A stretch of DNA of 64,000 nt from Heligmosomoides polygyrus polygyrus (lineage: Eukaryota > Nematoda > Chromadorea > Rhabditida > Heligmosomidae): NCBI GenBank assembly GCA_947396885.1, contig OX377201.1, forward strand, positions 9,534,934 to 9,598,933, in the 5' to 3' direction. Within the stretch, counting starts at the first letter, position 1; each line of letters starts with the position of its first letter. The notes beneath the pieces are model-generated. The model ran no database searches. It was not told the DNA's origin and saw nothing but the letters and a program-made list of their open reading frames with translations. Below are positions 1 to 10,500 of this stretch, piece after piece. The translations under genes were made by a program, and so were the position numbers.

Positions 1-352
1 ACCGATTTCGCCCAAACTTCGCCTATGGGGGTTATTTCGGATGCTGATCACGAATCCGACATCCGTTTCTGGTATTACGATGGAATGGGGTAGGTTACCG
101 TAGGTACAGCTGACTAAGGCTGTACCGTCACCCGTGGTTACCGCAACCTACCGTACTTCACCGTAATACCAAAAACGGATGTCGGATTCGTAATCAGCAC
201 CCCAAATAACCTCCCTGGGCGACGTTAGAGGGAAAACGGTGGTCATGACCTTGGCAGCCTTAATCGCCCATACCCACCGTAACCTATCGTAATCAGCCGA
301 AATTGCAAAGCGGATATCAGATTCGTGATCAGCACCCTAAATAAAACCTCTG
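1..352. mobile_element. Palindromic TA-type MITE, cut by the window edge
   Basis: Sequence of the type 'gctgatcacgaat' and 'taggttacggtaggt' appears in both orientations around a centre near 120, as in the complete copies at 51150-51627 and 57316-57792. The left end lies outside the window and the right end fades out after about 350. Non-autonomous; no coding potential. Confidence 0.7.
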
Positions 353-1149
353 GTCGAAGTTTGATAGAAAAAAACCCATAAGACTAACAAGTGGTCCACG
401 AGGGACATTATGAGCCACCGGTGGCTCATAGCGCGCTCGCGTAGAAATGCGAGCATGTCCCACGCGGCCTTCTGCCGCAAAACGCGATTTTCGTCAATAC
501 CCACATCAATGTCGTCAATGGTGTTAAAATAAAAATACAGATACAAAAAAAAATAAGAAAAACAAATTCCGATAGTTTTTAGACGATGTAAAATTGCATT
601 TCCTGTTACTGTGCAAAAACCTCTAGCCACAAAAAAGCAACTACGACAAAGATGAATCAGAAATTAAGACACAGCACAGCGTTCACAATATCTCTGCGTT
701 TATTATTGATTATTGGCTTTCCATATTTATTTACATGCATCTATTTATTTATTGCACTCGAAGATGCGCTTTACAGTTGAACGAAACAAACTTATAACAA
801 TAGAAGAATTAGAATCTTTCTCGATCCTATACCCCATATCCATCTATGTGATATGAATGTATCTGGCATAAAATAAAAATACAGATACCAAATGAAATGA
901 ATAAAAGAATGAGAATAACATTCTTTAGATCCTGGGCGAAAATATCTCTTCAGCTGCTATACATTTTTTTATAGAAGAAAGAGCAAAACCAGTAAAAAAG
1001 GATGTACGGGACTAGGAGATACTTCCTTATTTGCTACGCGGAAGAACGTCGCTGCCGATCGAGAAAGTGATATTGTTGTGTTGTTCTTTTATTCATTTTC
1101 CTTTCTGTGCATAGCTTGATTCTCATTTCCATTATCTTCATATCGTAGA
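353..1149. other. No gene seen
   Basis: AT-rich sequence with short A/T runs. I see no exon-like stretch, transposase relic or RNA gene here. Confidence 0.4.
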
Positions 1150-1940
1150 GCACGTCCTTTTGGATGTATAAATAAATAAATAAGTAAGTAAGTAAATTAA
1201 TTAATTAATTAATTAATTAATACTCTAGCACTCGATAGAAGCAGCTGGCGGAACTCCCTCTTGGATGTATAAATAAATAAGTAAATAAATAAATAAATAC
1301 TTTAGTACTCGATAGAAGCAGCTGGAGGAACTCCCTCTTGGATGTATAAATAAATAAGTAAGTAAGTAAGTAAATAAATAAATAAATTAATTAATACTCT
1401 AGCACTCGATAGAAGCAGCTGGCGGAACTCCCTCTTGGATTATAAATAAATAAGTAAATAAATAAATAAATACTTTAGTACTCGATAGAAGCAGCTGGAG
1501 GAACTCCCTCTTGGATGTATAAATAAATAAATAAGTAAGTAAGTAAATTAATTAATTAATTAATTAATACTCTAGCACTCGATAGAAGCAGCTGGCGGAA
1601 CTCCCTCTTGGATGTATAAATAAATAAGTAAATAAATAAATAAATACTTTAGTACTCGATAGAAGCAGCTGGCGGAACTCCCTCTTAGATGTATAAATAA
1701 ATAAATAAGTAAGTAAGTAAATTAATTAATTAATTAATTAATACTCTAGCACTCGATAGAAGCAGCTGGCGGAACTCCCTCTTGGATGTATAAATAAATA
1801 AATAAGTAAATAAGTAAATAAATAAATAAATAAATATTCTAGTACTCGATAGGAGCAACTGGCGGAACTCCCTCTTGGATGTATAAATAAATGAATAAAT
1901 ATTCTACTGCTGGATAGAAGCAGCTGGCGGAACTCCCTCT
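1150..1940. repeat. Minisatellite with alternating long and short units
   Basis: The core ctcgatagaagcagctgg followed by cggaactccctcttgga recurs nine times, with the gaactccctc anchor at 1251, 1328, 1424, 1501, 1598, 1674, 1772, 1864 and 1930. Spacings are 77, 96, 77, 97, 76, 98, 92 and 66, so long units (preceded by tctagcactc, with TTAA runs) alternate with short units (preceded by tttagtactc). Between cores are TAAA/TAAG/TTAA microsatellite tracts whose length sets the unit length. The regular alternation points to amplification of a roughly 174-bp dimer. The last two units are the most diverged. Confidence 0.9.
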
Positions 1941-2530
1941 GTTCACTGCGATTTTTAATGACACACCCATAAGTCGTTAAAGCAACTCACTATTATTGGA
2001 GGCCGGAGCGGTAGCCATGTTCAAGAGACTCCTAATCGAAGGCAACAGAAAACGAGCCTTCGTCTTTGGTCCTGAAAAAAAAACGAAATTTTTGTGAATG
2101 CTCAGTTTCACGTGACTTCAGTGATCGCGAAATCTCAGACGATAAACGACAAAAAACTCCGATAAAAGCTTACGCTAAAGATAGATTAGACCAAGAGCTG
2201 TTTACAGGAAAAATAAAGGAGTGAGGTGCAAAGCAGAGAAAAGAAAAGAAAAGAAAAGGGGATGACGGACACAAAGACGAAGAGCAAAAGGGGAGAAGAA
2301 CTGAAGAAAGAAAGGAAAAGAGAATAACAAGAAAAAAAAACTCTATAAAAGGCAGGGAGTAGGGAAAAGGTTTCTTTCGGCACTTTTTTCAGAGGAACCT
2401 TTGCATATGCAGCAGCCTGTAAGGATCCCATATGCCTGTAAGAATTACGGTGACAAAGGGTAAAGTACCGAAGGAACTAAGGCAGTACCGACTGACATGG
2501 CAAAGGCCATAACGGTTCGATCACTGCTAG
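1941..2530. other. Unassigned spacer
   Basis: Contains a purine-rich stretch (about 2215-2350, AGAAAAGA-type) that makes a spurious hydrophobic reading frame on the other strand. No supported gene. Confidence 0.35.
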
Positions 2531-2833
2531 GTATAATAAAGGATAAAGGACGGCGTTACTCAATCCCTTTTGGGATGCGCCAGCGCATTCTACTTCTACG
2601 GGATGTCGTGGAGGCGTGTTGAATGCGTATCTGGCCATATAAAGACTTGCGGTGGCCAGCCGATAAACAAGTCAGAGCTTTATCCTTATCCCAAACAAGT
2701 CTGGCACCAATTCACCGACCCCGGAGTGATGGAAGGCTTGGTTAGCGTGGGCGGGAAATCCGAACCAGGAACCTGGTATCGGGTGCAGGCGACAGTCGGC
2801 GCTTCCTCCGACTGCGCTACACGCGGCCATTGC
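2531..2833 (-). mobile_element. tRNA-derived SINE, family A
   Basis: A full-length copy read on the minus strand. The tRNA-like head is at the high-coordinate end (ctgcgctacacgc is the reverse complement of the A-box region gcgtgtagcgcag). The body contains the ggatgtcgtggagg and tggccagccgat blocks shared by all copies. The tail, ATAAAGGATAAAGG on the plus strand, is the (CTTTATC)n 3' end. Polymerase III-type boxes imply mobilisation by a LINE; which one is not known. Confidence 0.85.
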
Positions 2834-2859
2834 TGGGCATAGTTGCGCTCAAACGAATA

Positions 2860-3165
2860 TATTTCCAGATTTCCGAATGATTGTTCGAATTCGAAGATCG
2901 AAAGGGAGGCATATGCGAATATTATTCAAAGATCGAATAATTTTATTCGGATATCGAATAAACTTCAAATTCTCAAGCACACAAACTGATTCGAACGAAA
3001 TGTTCGACTATTCGAATAATCGACTAAACGAAAACGGTGCTTGTTCGGTTTTTTGATCATTCGAAAAAATTGATGAACGAATAAATTCGATCGTTCATTT
3101 GTTGAGAATTTTTCGACCTCGACCAATCGATTTTTGACACATGTCGCGAATGTGGACAGCACTGG
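2860..3165. repeat. TTCGA/TCGAA-dense AT-rich repeat
   Basis: From 2880 to 3125 the pentamers TTCGA and TCGAA occur at a density far above chance, in both orientations. The right edge, about 3133-3166 (tttttgacacatgtcgcgaa...), is repeated nearly word for word at 4089-4125, so the block is part of an interspersed element. Motif clustering of this kind is seen in transposon subterminal regions; the family was not identified. Confidence 0.5.
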
Positions 3166-3319
3166 GAGTAGGAAGCGCCAGTCAATCGTAACCAACTAGA
3201 TCACCGACCGAACAGATACCAGCCAATCAGGGTACCGACCGTACACCTCTCTGAATGGCATGCCCATTCGATGCGACGTGACTATCTGGCACGTTCCGGC
3301 ACCTCCCTATGCTGCCCAC

Positions 3320-3427
3320 CTTTACGACATACACCTTGCTGGGCGGGCGGCGGAGGTAGTAGGCCTTAGTTTCCGGCAGAGGTGAAGCTCGAAGTCCACT
3401 GATTCCGAGCAGAAGGAAGGCGACCAT
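3320..3427 (-). CDS. Possible first exon of a small secreted protein
   Basis: Reading down from an ATG at 3427 gives 36 codons that start with a hydrophobic leader (MVAFLLLGISGLRA), a plausible signal-peptide cleavage after Ala14, then a mature start SPLPETKAYYLRRPP and VYVVK. It ends at a possible GTGGGC donor (AAAG|GTGGGC) at 3319-3320 in phase 0; without splicing the frame stays open to about 3227. Local GC is higher than in the flanking repeats, as for the transporter exons. I do not recognise the family and found no following exon, so this may be an isolated relic or chance. Confidence 0.3.
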
Positions 3428-3887
3428 GCAGTTGGCGTGGGTGGAGGCGGGTCGCACGAGGGAATTCCCATGCAGAGGTCGTCGACGAGACATTCCGTGA
3501 CACCTCTGCTGCTCCGCTCACCGCACGAAGAACAGCGACGGCAGCCACCTACACGAATGGCGCGCGATCCGACGAGGAGATGGCGCCAGGATAAAGGCGC
3601 TGAGAGCAGCCACGTCACTGTCATGTGCTGCAGTCCGGCAGCACCGTGTCGCCGATGAAAAAGCGAACGCGGTGGAACTGATAGGGGATCAAGCACGTGG
3701 TCACCGACTCTCTCAAACCACGCGAAGGATCACGCCCTGTGTGGGGACCAGGGTGGGTGGGAATTTCTGTTTTCTGACCTTCCGGCCATTTCGGGCAATT
3801 TTTTTCTGTTTTCTGGGAGGGTGGCTGAAATTAGTCAGAAAACAGAGAAACGCATGACATATGTGTCGTTTTCATCGAACTCGTCGA

Positions 3888-4745
3888 ACTGGACAATTTT
3901 CAGATCAAATTGGACACTTTTCAAATCAAAATGGACTTTCTCCAAATCAAATTGGACACTTTTCAAACCAAGTTGGACACTTTTCAAATCAAACTGGACT
4001 TTTCCAAAATAAATTGGATACCCTTCTAAGCTAATCTAAGACCTCGGAAATCAAATGCAACTCCTCCAAATCGAAACCTCGAATAAATTTTTTGACACAT
4101 GTCGCGAATTTGGACAACACTGGGTAGATTGGTAGTGTAAATACTCGAGTGCATGATGCTACATTAAACTAGGGGCTCTCAATAAATGCCCGAATAATAT
4201 TTTCTGTTCAAGGAAAATTTTAGTAAGTTTCTTGTAGGTTTTAATTTACTTCCAAGCAAACAGGAAGCATAATTTGAAATTTTATAAAAAAAATTTTTGA
4301 CGAAAAAACAATAATTTGAAGTTTGTTTTGAAGAGCAGGAAGGCGGCCAATTTATATTTCCAAAACAGGGATTGCGCCACGCTCCCTCCGAAACTCCGCC
4401 ATTTTTATTCGATTGATCGCAAAATTTCTGCTTGCATGCATTTCACACCTGCAAGCGGTGCAACATGAACAATTGTAAAAAAACACACATGCCCTAACTT
4501 TCTGGCGGAAGGTAAGCAGTGTTTACACTATCAATCAAGTATACATTGCGACTTGCTTTTCGAGTGTATGGCGCAATCCAATATTTTAATACACCGCTTG
4601 ATTGCTGCCTTGTTGCGCTTCAGAAAATTTAATTTATTATTTTCTCAAAAATAAGATTTTTATAACATTATTACACTTGTTGCGGCAGCTGAACTAAAAA
4701 CTTTCAAGGAATGTTCTACCAAAATTTTCTTAAACAAAAAATTAA
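3888..4745. mobile_element. Foldback element, family F, truncated copy
   Basis: The left arm carries the 'tcaaattggacactttt' block repeated five times (3888-4012), then the family's internal blocks (gcgccacgctc, attcgattgat, tttacactatcaatcaa). The right arm runs to about 4745, where a second foldback element begins. Better copies lie at 46183-47212 and 11463-12671. No coding capacity. Confidence 0.65.
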
Positions 4746-5341
4746 TGTATGTATACATTGTTTGAAAGGCGATAACTTTGCTCACAGTAAAGCTACTGAA
4801 AAAGTTAGGGGCTCATATGAAAGCGAAAAAAAATTTAAATTTTCTGACATATGACCGGCAACGAATACGCCATGCATTCGTCTGAAATTTAGCATTTTAC
4901 ACTCGATTGGTTGAGTTTCACTTGAATGTTGCTATAATCTCTTCAAAAGTGGCCGTTTCGATTGATTTTTGCTTCTTTTAAGGTATAAGACTTAAAGACA
5001 CACAACTGCTTGCAAAAAATGCCGGGTGTCCTTAAAAAAATGCCGGTACTATTTGAAAGGTTCTATCATTGCTGCTATTGAGACTTTTGAAAACGTTTGA
5101 AACTCATATGAAAGCACAGTACAACGAGATTACTGTGGCGTGCAAATAGCTAAGATTGGTCCATGACCCCCGCCTGAAACCTTGCATTTCAGACTCGATT
5201 GATTGTGCATGGGCTGGCTACTTGTTACAATCTTGCTACTACTTGGCCAGATTAACCTGTGCTGCGCTTCTTTTAATGTTTAGAACTTGATAATCATGTG
5301 AGAGGCACACGAGTTTATTGATTACACGATTTAAATGTGAG

Positions 5342-5437
5342 CGGAAGCCGCATTTTCCAAGACGCATTCTGTGGACTGATGAAGCAACATTCAAGCTGAA
5401 TTCAGAGGTTAATCGGCATAGTTTCAGCTACTAGGCG
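5342..5437 (+). pseudogene. Fragment of a DDE transposase catalytic core
   Basis: Frame +2 from 5342 reads RRILWTDEATFKLN then EVNRH, a motif known from Tc1/mariner-like DDE transposases (hydrophobic-W/F-(T/S)-DEA-F ... VNRHN..YW), where the D is the first catalytic residue. The conserved terminal Trp is replaced by a TAG stop. Only about 30 codons survive, placed exactly in the loop between the inner inverted arms. The copy at 63906-64000 keeps the same stretch with a frameshift. Confidence 0.6.
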
Positions 5438-5681
5438 ACGAAAAACGTTAAAAGAAGCACAGCACAGGTTAGTGTGGCCAAGTAGCAAGAAGATTGTAAC
5501 AGGCATTCGGAACATGCGCAATCAATCGAGTCGGAAATGCAAGGTTTCTACCAGGAGCATGGCCCAATCTTGACGATTTACACGCCACAAGAATTTCTTT
5601 ACACAATGCTTTCATAATAGTCTCAAAGTTCTTCAAAAGCTTCACTGGCAGCAATTTTAGAACGTTTCAAATAGTATGACG

Positions 5682-6392
5682 ACAAGTCGTCTCCTTTGAC
5701 GGATTCCGCGCCCCAATTCGACTGGCGCGCGCGCTCCGGGTCTCCTCCTTCCCCGGGCTATTTCTCTGGGTTTCCTGACTTTCAGAGTCTTCTCAGGAAT
5801 CAGTGCTTCCAGCCTTCTTTATGGGCTTGCGGTCATTCGAGCGGCTGTGCGCGTCTGGGAAGGGTCGTTAGGAGGGGTTTTGGTTCTGCGCGTGTTTTTT
5901 GGTAGTGGTTTCTCCCGTCTTATTCATTGCGCGTACCTCGGGGTTCTTATTATGTTCATAATGTGTTGTGTTCGTTGTTCTCATGGACTCTTTTGTGTTC
6001 ATGCATGTTTTAGTGTTGTAATCGATTTTGTCTTGTTCTCATGTTTTGTTATATCTCATATATTTTGTTCGTATGTTACTCTATGCATATATGTTTCGTT
6101 TATCTTGTCTAGTGCCTTGCATATTGGGTAATCATCTATGTTTATCATCGCGTTTATTCATGTTATTGCCTTGCCTCATCATAGTGCATTACCATCGATG
6201 CCTTTAATATCTTATTTCGTTGGCGTACGTGTGTATTTCATGTGTTATTTAAAAAGGGTTTAATTACCCAAGTTTGAGGTGACTCCATTGCGTTCGGTCG
6301 CATCAACTACTTATTCCGCGTGGCAGCATATTTCTGTTTATTCGTCTGGAGTCACTTTCACAGTACCTGCATATTTTAGGATCCCTGAATTT
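5682..6392. other. Unidentified 700-bp T/G-rich insert in the foldback
   Basis: Compared with the mirror arm, this segment interrupts the sequence between 'caaatagta' and 'ttttttgcagg'. It has no clear terminal repeats and no coding stretch I trust. A solo LTR or LINE/PLE fragment is possible. Confidence 0.3.
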
Positions 6393-6688
6393 TTTGCAGG
6401 CGGTAGTGTGTTTTTAGGTCTTAAACATTAAAAGAAGCCCTAATCAATCAGAACGGACACGTAGAGAAGAAATTATAACATGTATTCAAGCAAACCACAA
6501 TCCATCGAGTGTAAAACACGCAAATTTTCAGGCGAGTGCATGGCGCGTTCCATGCCGCTCGTACGTCAGAAAATTTCTATTTTCATAAGCATTCATATAA
6601 GCCCACAACTTCCTCACTGACTTTACTGTGAACAAAGTTATCACCTTTCAAACAGTGTATACATTTTTTGAGAGATCCTGTATAATAA

Positions 6689-6770
6689 TTGTCTCCACGA
6701 CAGCCCGAAGTAGTAGAATGCGTGGCGCAATCTAGACAAAGTTTTGATTAACGCCGACCTTTACCGTTTG
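6689..6770 (+). mobile_element. SINE family A, 3' fragment
   Basis: The block gtagaatgcgtggcgca preceded by ctccacgaca, and a downstream attaacgccg, match the last 80 bp of the family. The head is missing. Confidence 0.6.
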
Positions 6771-6853
6771 TTCGTTAATATAAGATGTAGAATAGAAGAA
6801 ACAAACGATGAGGTAAGTTTTCTTGAAGCACAGTAGTATACTAGGAATGTGGA

Positions 6854-7141
6854 ATGGAAACAGAAGGAGTAGATAGGAACCACTTTGGTTCGAAAGTAAA
6901 GCTAAGTACGGCTATATTTCAACGAGTATTCAATCAGGAGAAAAATGGAAAGGAAAAATCGCCGCGTCGTAAAAAGGAATCGTTCGCCCAGGCTGAACCA
7001 ACGAACGAAGCCGGTGTGACGTCGAGCGACGGCCACGTCAACGCATTCAGAGCGGAGACGCGAGCGGGGCAGCCCTCGTGTAGCACTTCTACTAGCGACG
7101 AGAACAACATCAACCGTATCAGCGATCCAAAACCACTAGCA
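6854..7141 (+). CDS. Open stretch of unknown origin, doubtful
   Basis: A 96-codon open frame rich in Lys, Glu and Ser (e.g. EKNGKEKSPRRKKESFAQAE) that then runs into a MITE at 7142. Composition is exon-like, but I see no domain and no firm splice sites. It could be a decayed exon or chance. Confidence 0.15.
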
Positions 7142-7289
7142 GGGGCCAGATTCATCATCAGCTTACCGCCTTCGAACGGTTAAAAGTACCGCCAAATCGG
7201 ATGCTGACGAATGTCATATCAAGAGGTTCAAGAGGTTTGGCGGTACTTTCACCGTTGCCGACCGGTAACCCGTTGATGAATCTGGGCCC
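7142..7289. mobile_element. Small MITE, 'gattcatcaaccg' family
   Basis: The ends GGGGCCAGATTCATCA and TGATGAATCTGGGCCC are inverted repeats. The inner arms carry accgccaaa and tttggcggt. Related copies are at 45862, 47642, 55490 and, diverged, 60262. Confidence 0.75.
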
Positions 7290-7473
7290 AGAAATCACGC
7301 CCGCACTAAGGTCTGAACCACAATTTTAACTCAAAAAATAAATAAAAATCTTATGGGATTTCAAACAGACCTGCGTCCACTTGTTGGAGAAAGCGAATTA
7401 AAGGTTAAACTAAAATCGTAGAAGTGCTTCGAGCTCGAGACATACGCATACACAACTCCTTTATATACATATA

Positions 7474-8353
7474 CCAGGCTGATTCTTGTCCGAAAATTAC
7501 ACAATTTTAAATTTTTTCAACTTTATTGAAGAACAAGTCTAATCAACAATATAATCACCACAGTTATCCACAACAGTGGCCATCGATTGGGCAGGTCGCC
7601 GATGCCCTTCGCCCAGAACTCCGGGGGCTGCGACTCGAAGAAGTCAGCGATGTCGGATTTGAGGTTGTCGTAGTTGGTGATTTTCCTTCCGGCCAAATGG
7701 TGCTTCAGCGGGTGGAACAAGTGGTAGTCGGAGGGTGCGAGGTCCGGGGAATACGGCGGATGGGCAACCGTCTCCCAGCCGAGCGTCGCCAACTTCTGCT
7801 GGGTCTCCTTCGCCACGTGGGGGCGCGCGTTGTCGTGCAGCAGGTGGACCGAGGCCCGTCGGGGACGCTTTTCTCGGATGGCGGCGGCTGGTTTCTCGAG
7901 CTGATCGGTGTAGATGGAGGCGGTGACCGTCCTGCCTTGCGGGAGCAGCTCGAAGTACAGCATGCCTTTGGCGTCCCACCAGCAGCAGAGCATGATCTTC
8001 AGCGGGTGCAGGTCGGCTTTCGGCGTCGTCGGCGGCTCTTCTCCGCGCGGGATCCAGACGACACGGCAGGCGACGTTGTCGCAGAAGACCCAGCTCTCAT
8101 CCCCAGTGACCAGGTCCTCGAGAAACTCCTTGCGATGCGGACGACACTCGTAGTACACGAACGTACGAATTCGACCTTGGTCCATGTTGGCTTGTACTGG
8201 TAGGTAGACGCGGCGACTGCGTCTTATATACCCCTAGCGTGGAACTCTGGAGAACCTTCTAGCAGGTTTTTACACTTGCCTAATATTATAACACTTGTAA
8301 GGAAAATTATAGAATTTTGAAAACTTTCGGACAGGAATTATTGGACAGCCTGG
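7474..8353 (-). mobile_element. mariner transposon, internally deleted
   Basis: The ends are CCAGGCTG...TTGTCCGAAA and the inverse TTTCGGACAGG...CAGCCTGG, flanked by TA (7472-7473 and 8354-8355). At 880 bp it is shorter than the usual 1.25-1.3 kb, in line with loss of the N-terminal coding region. Confidence 0.85.
7523..8185 (-). pseudogene. mariner transposase, C-terminal catalytic domain
   Basis: A 220-codon open frame covering the DD34D catalytic domain. First Asp in VTGDESW (about residue 29), second in LLHDNARPH (about 117), third in APSDYHLF (about 152); all three are present. The family's N-terminal DNA-binding half (about 120 residues with two helix-turn-helix motifs) is absent, so the product could not bind the ends as a normal transposase does. 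The frame is otherwise clean, which suggests deletion rather than slow decay. GC content is well above the flanks. Confidence 0.85.
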
Positions 8354-8488
8354 TAGTAGCATACGTTTCAGTCTATCCTTTTCTGCTTTTCACGGCGTGG
8401 TTTGTTTGTTTTTTCTACTTATTTCTACCTTTGCTACGTTCGGTCATTAGTTTATATGCGCTGTTGCATGGAGTTCCACTTATAAATA

Positions 8489-8777
8489 AAGTATAAAGGA
8501 CGGCTTTATTCAATCCTTTTGGGATGCGCCATGCATTCTACATACTCTTACGGCATGTCGTGGAGGCGATTAGAATGCGTATTTGGACATACAATAAGTT
8601 GCGGGGGCCAGCCAAGGAACAAGAGAGCACATTATCCTTCCCAGAAAAGTCTAGTACCGATTCACCGACCCCGGAGAGATTGATAGATTGGTTGGGGAAA
8701 ATCAGAACCAAGAATATGGAATCGAAATGCACGCCACAGCCGATACGTCGTTCCACTGAGCTAGCAACGCGCTCAGA
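8489..8777 (-). mobile_element. SINE family A
   Basis: Near full length; the tail (ataaagtataaagg) is on the left and a damaged head on the right (cactgagctagcaacgcgc in place of the A-box region). Ends 12 bp before the mariner at 8790. Confidence 0.75.
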
Positions 8778-8789
8778 TAAACATACATA

Positions 8790-10064
8790 TTAGGTTGGTG
8801 CATAAGTTCTCGGACAATTGATCCCTTCTGAATTGAAAGCGCATTTTCCCGCCAAATTTCTCACATGTATCAACGCGTTAATGATCGATCGATAGAGAAA
8901 GGAAAGGGCTACAAAGCTGTTCCTAACATTTACTTCTGCGTTGTTAACGTCAGCTATTATGGCTAAGCAATTCGTCCCAACTGAGACGCATATTCGGCAC
9001 GTCATGTTATTCCTGCATCAATCTGGCCTCAATGCCAACGAATCGTATCGTCGCCTGAAGGGTGTTCACAACGAGAGTGCTCCTGCTCGAAGTACTGTGT
9101 ACCAGTGGTTCTCGAAGTTTGCAGTTGGTGAATTCTCCGTTGAAGATAATGAACGAGAAGGGCGCCCGATGACACTGGATTTGGATGGCCTCCGAAGTAG
9201 AGTGGAAGCGGACCCATACCAAACCACTCGCGAACTATCAAGCACTCTTGGTGTTGGTCACTCAACAGTCGTTCGAGGATTTAAGTCGATTGGCAAGGTG
9301 CAAAAATCGGGTCGCTGGGTACCTCACGACTTGACACAACATGACATGGATCGCAGAGCCGATGTCGCTCTGTCTCTCCTTACCCTCAGACGTACCCACG
9401 GATGGCTGGACAACCCTGTCACCGGGGATGAGAAGTGGATACTCTACTCTTATTATCACCGGCGTGAACAGTCTGTTGACGCAACTGGAGAGGCAGAGGA
9501 CGTTCCGAAACCCGACCTTCACGTGAAAAAGGTGATGCTATGCATTTGGTGGAGCGTTCTTGGCGCAGAATACTGGGAGCTGCTGGACGAAGCGATAACA
9601 GTGACGGCAGAGGTTTACGTCAACCAACTGAGGAAGTTGAGGGCCCACCTTCAAACCACACGAGGAGAGCAAGTGAAGGTGTATTTTCAACACGACAACG
9701 CCAGACCGCATATTGCTAGAGCGACGGCGGCTGAGTTGGCGGACTACAGATGGACCGTTCTTCCACATCCACCTTACTCACCAGACCTCGCTCCTTCTGA
9801 TTGTCATTTGTTTTCAAGCCTTCAACGATATTTGGACGGCCAGCAATTTAGGAACTGAGAGGATGTCAAGGAGGCACTGCTCACATGTCTCGAATCACAA
9901 CCGGCCACGTTTTGGAGAAAAGGCATCCATGACTTACCAGCACGTTGGCGAAAGACAATTGATGTAAAAGGTGGTTACTTCGAATGATTTGATATTGTTG
10001 TTCGTATGTTGTGATAGTAAATATTTCATGCCCCAAATGTCCGAGAACTTATGCACCAACCTAA
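8790..10064 (+). mobile_element. mariner transposon, nearly complete
   Basis: A 1275-bp element with near-perfect inverted ends (TTAGGTTGGTGCATAAGTTC on the left and its complement ending at 10064) and flanking TA at 8788-8789 and 10065-10066. The length is that of an autonomous mariner. Ends are in excellent condition, so it is young. Confidence 0.92.
8959..9987 (+). pseudogene. mariner transposase with a single stop
   Basis: The ATG at 8959 (MAKQFVPTETHIRHVMLF) opens a 300-codon frame ending in TGA at 9856-9858 (after QQFRN). The same frame continues without further damage for 42 codons to the normal stop at 9985-9987, giving the 342-residue size usual for mariner. Helix-turn-helix regions lie at about residues 1-110. 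The three catalytic Asp are in VTGDEKW, FQHDNARPH and APSDCHLF, the DD34D pattern. The TGA is one substitution from CGA (Arg). A product cut at residue 299 keeps all catalytic residues but loses the C-terminal tail. Related in type to nematode mariners such as hookworm bandit (family knowledge, not tested). Confidence 0.9.
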
Positions 10065-10204
10065 TAATAAGAAAACAAAATGATATCGCAGGAACTCCCA
10101 CACCTACTAGGTAGAACGAAAACAGAAGTTAAAAAAGACAACCACTATAACATTCAGTCATGATTCTGTCAATTTTTGGGAAAATAAAAAAGCCGACCAA
10201 TTAT

Positions 10205-10500
10205 AAATTCATTATCGTATTGTAAAGTCACCAAAGTGTTGCTAAAAGATGTCTAGTTGCAATCAAAGCTCTTGCGCAGGAAAGGTCTCGAACCCATATC
10301 CTCTGCTTCCCAGGCAGGACGCCCGTCTACTGCACCACGACCAGCGCTGTGTAATCGAACTCAACACCAAACACCTCTAGCAGTGAAGTAGGCTACCATC
10401 CTGCCCGGAAAGCAGATGCTGAGGGTTCAAGCCCGTCTGGGAAAAGGGTTTTGATCGCAACTGAACATCCTTCTAGGAGCATCTGCCTGGGTAATTTGTA
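10205..10500. repeat. Inverted pair of tRNA-like units (family B)
   Basis: On the minus strand a tRNA-like core lies at about 10271-10345 (gggttcgagacc B-box region, acceptor-like gcgctgg...cctgcgc). A partial second core at about 10400-10445 is on the plus strand (gggttcaagccc). Both are flanked by the family's gttttgatcgcaac block (about 10247 and 10448). See the better-kept pair at 30724-30950. Confidence 0.55.

Larger units (their letters stand above)
4740..6690. mobile_element. Large foldback transposon with a transposase fragment in its loop
   Basis: The outer arms 4748-5030 and 6400-6675 are imperfect reverse complements: gtatacattgtttgaaagg on the left against cctttcaaacagtgtatac on the right, then tttactgtgaacaaagttatc. 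Inside, a second inverted pair (about 5040-5300 and 5440-5685) flanks a short unpaired segment carrying a DDE-transposase motif on the plus strand. A roughly 700-bp unrelated insert (5682-6392) separates the inner from the outer right arm. A second copy starts at 63286. The element is non-autonomous and probably derived from the ends and core of a DDE transposon. Confidence 0.7.

Noticed and set aside
7526..8203. A 225-codon open frame on the plus strand opposite the mariner transposase
   Set aside because: It is the antisense shadow of the catalytic-domain frame, open only because of high GC; it shows no domain.
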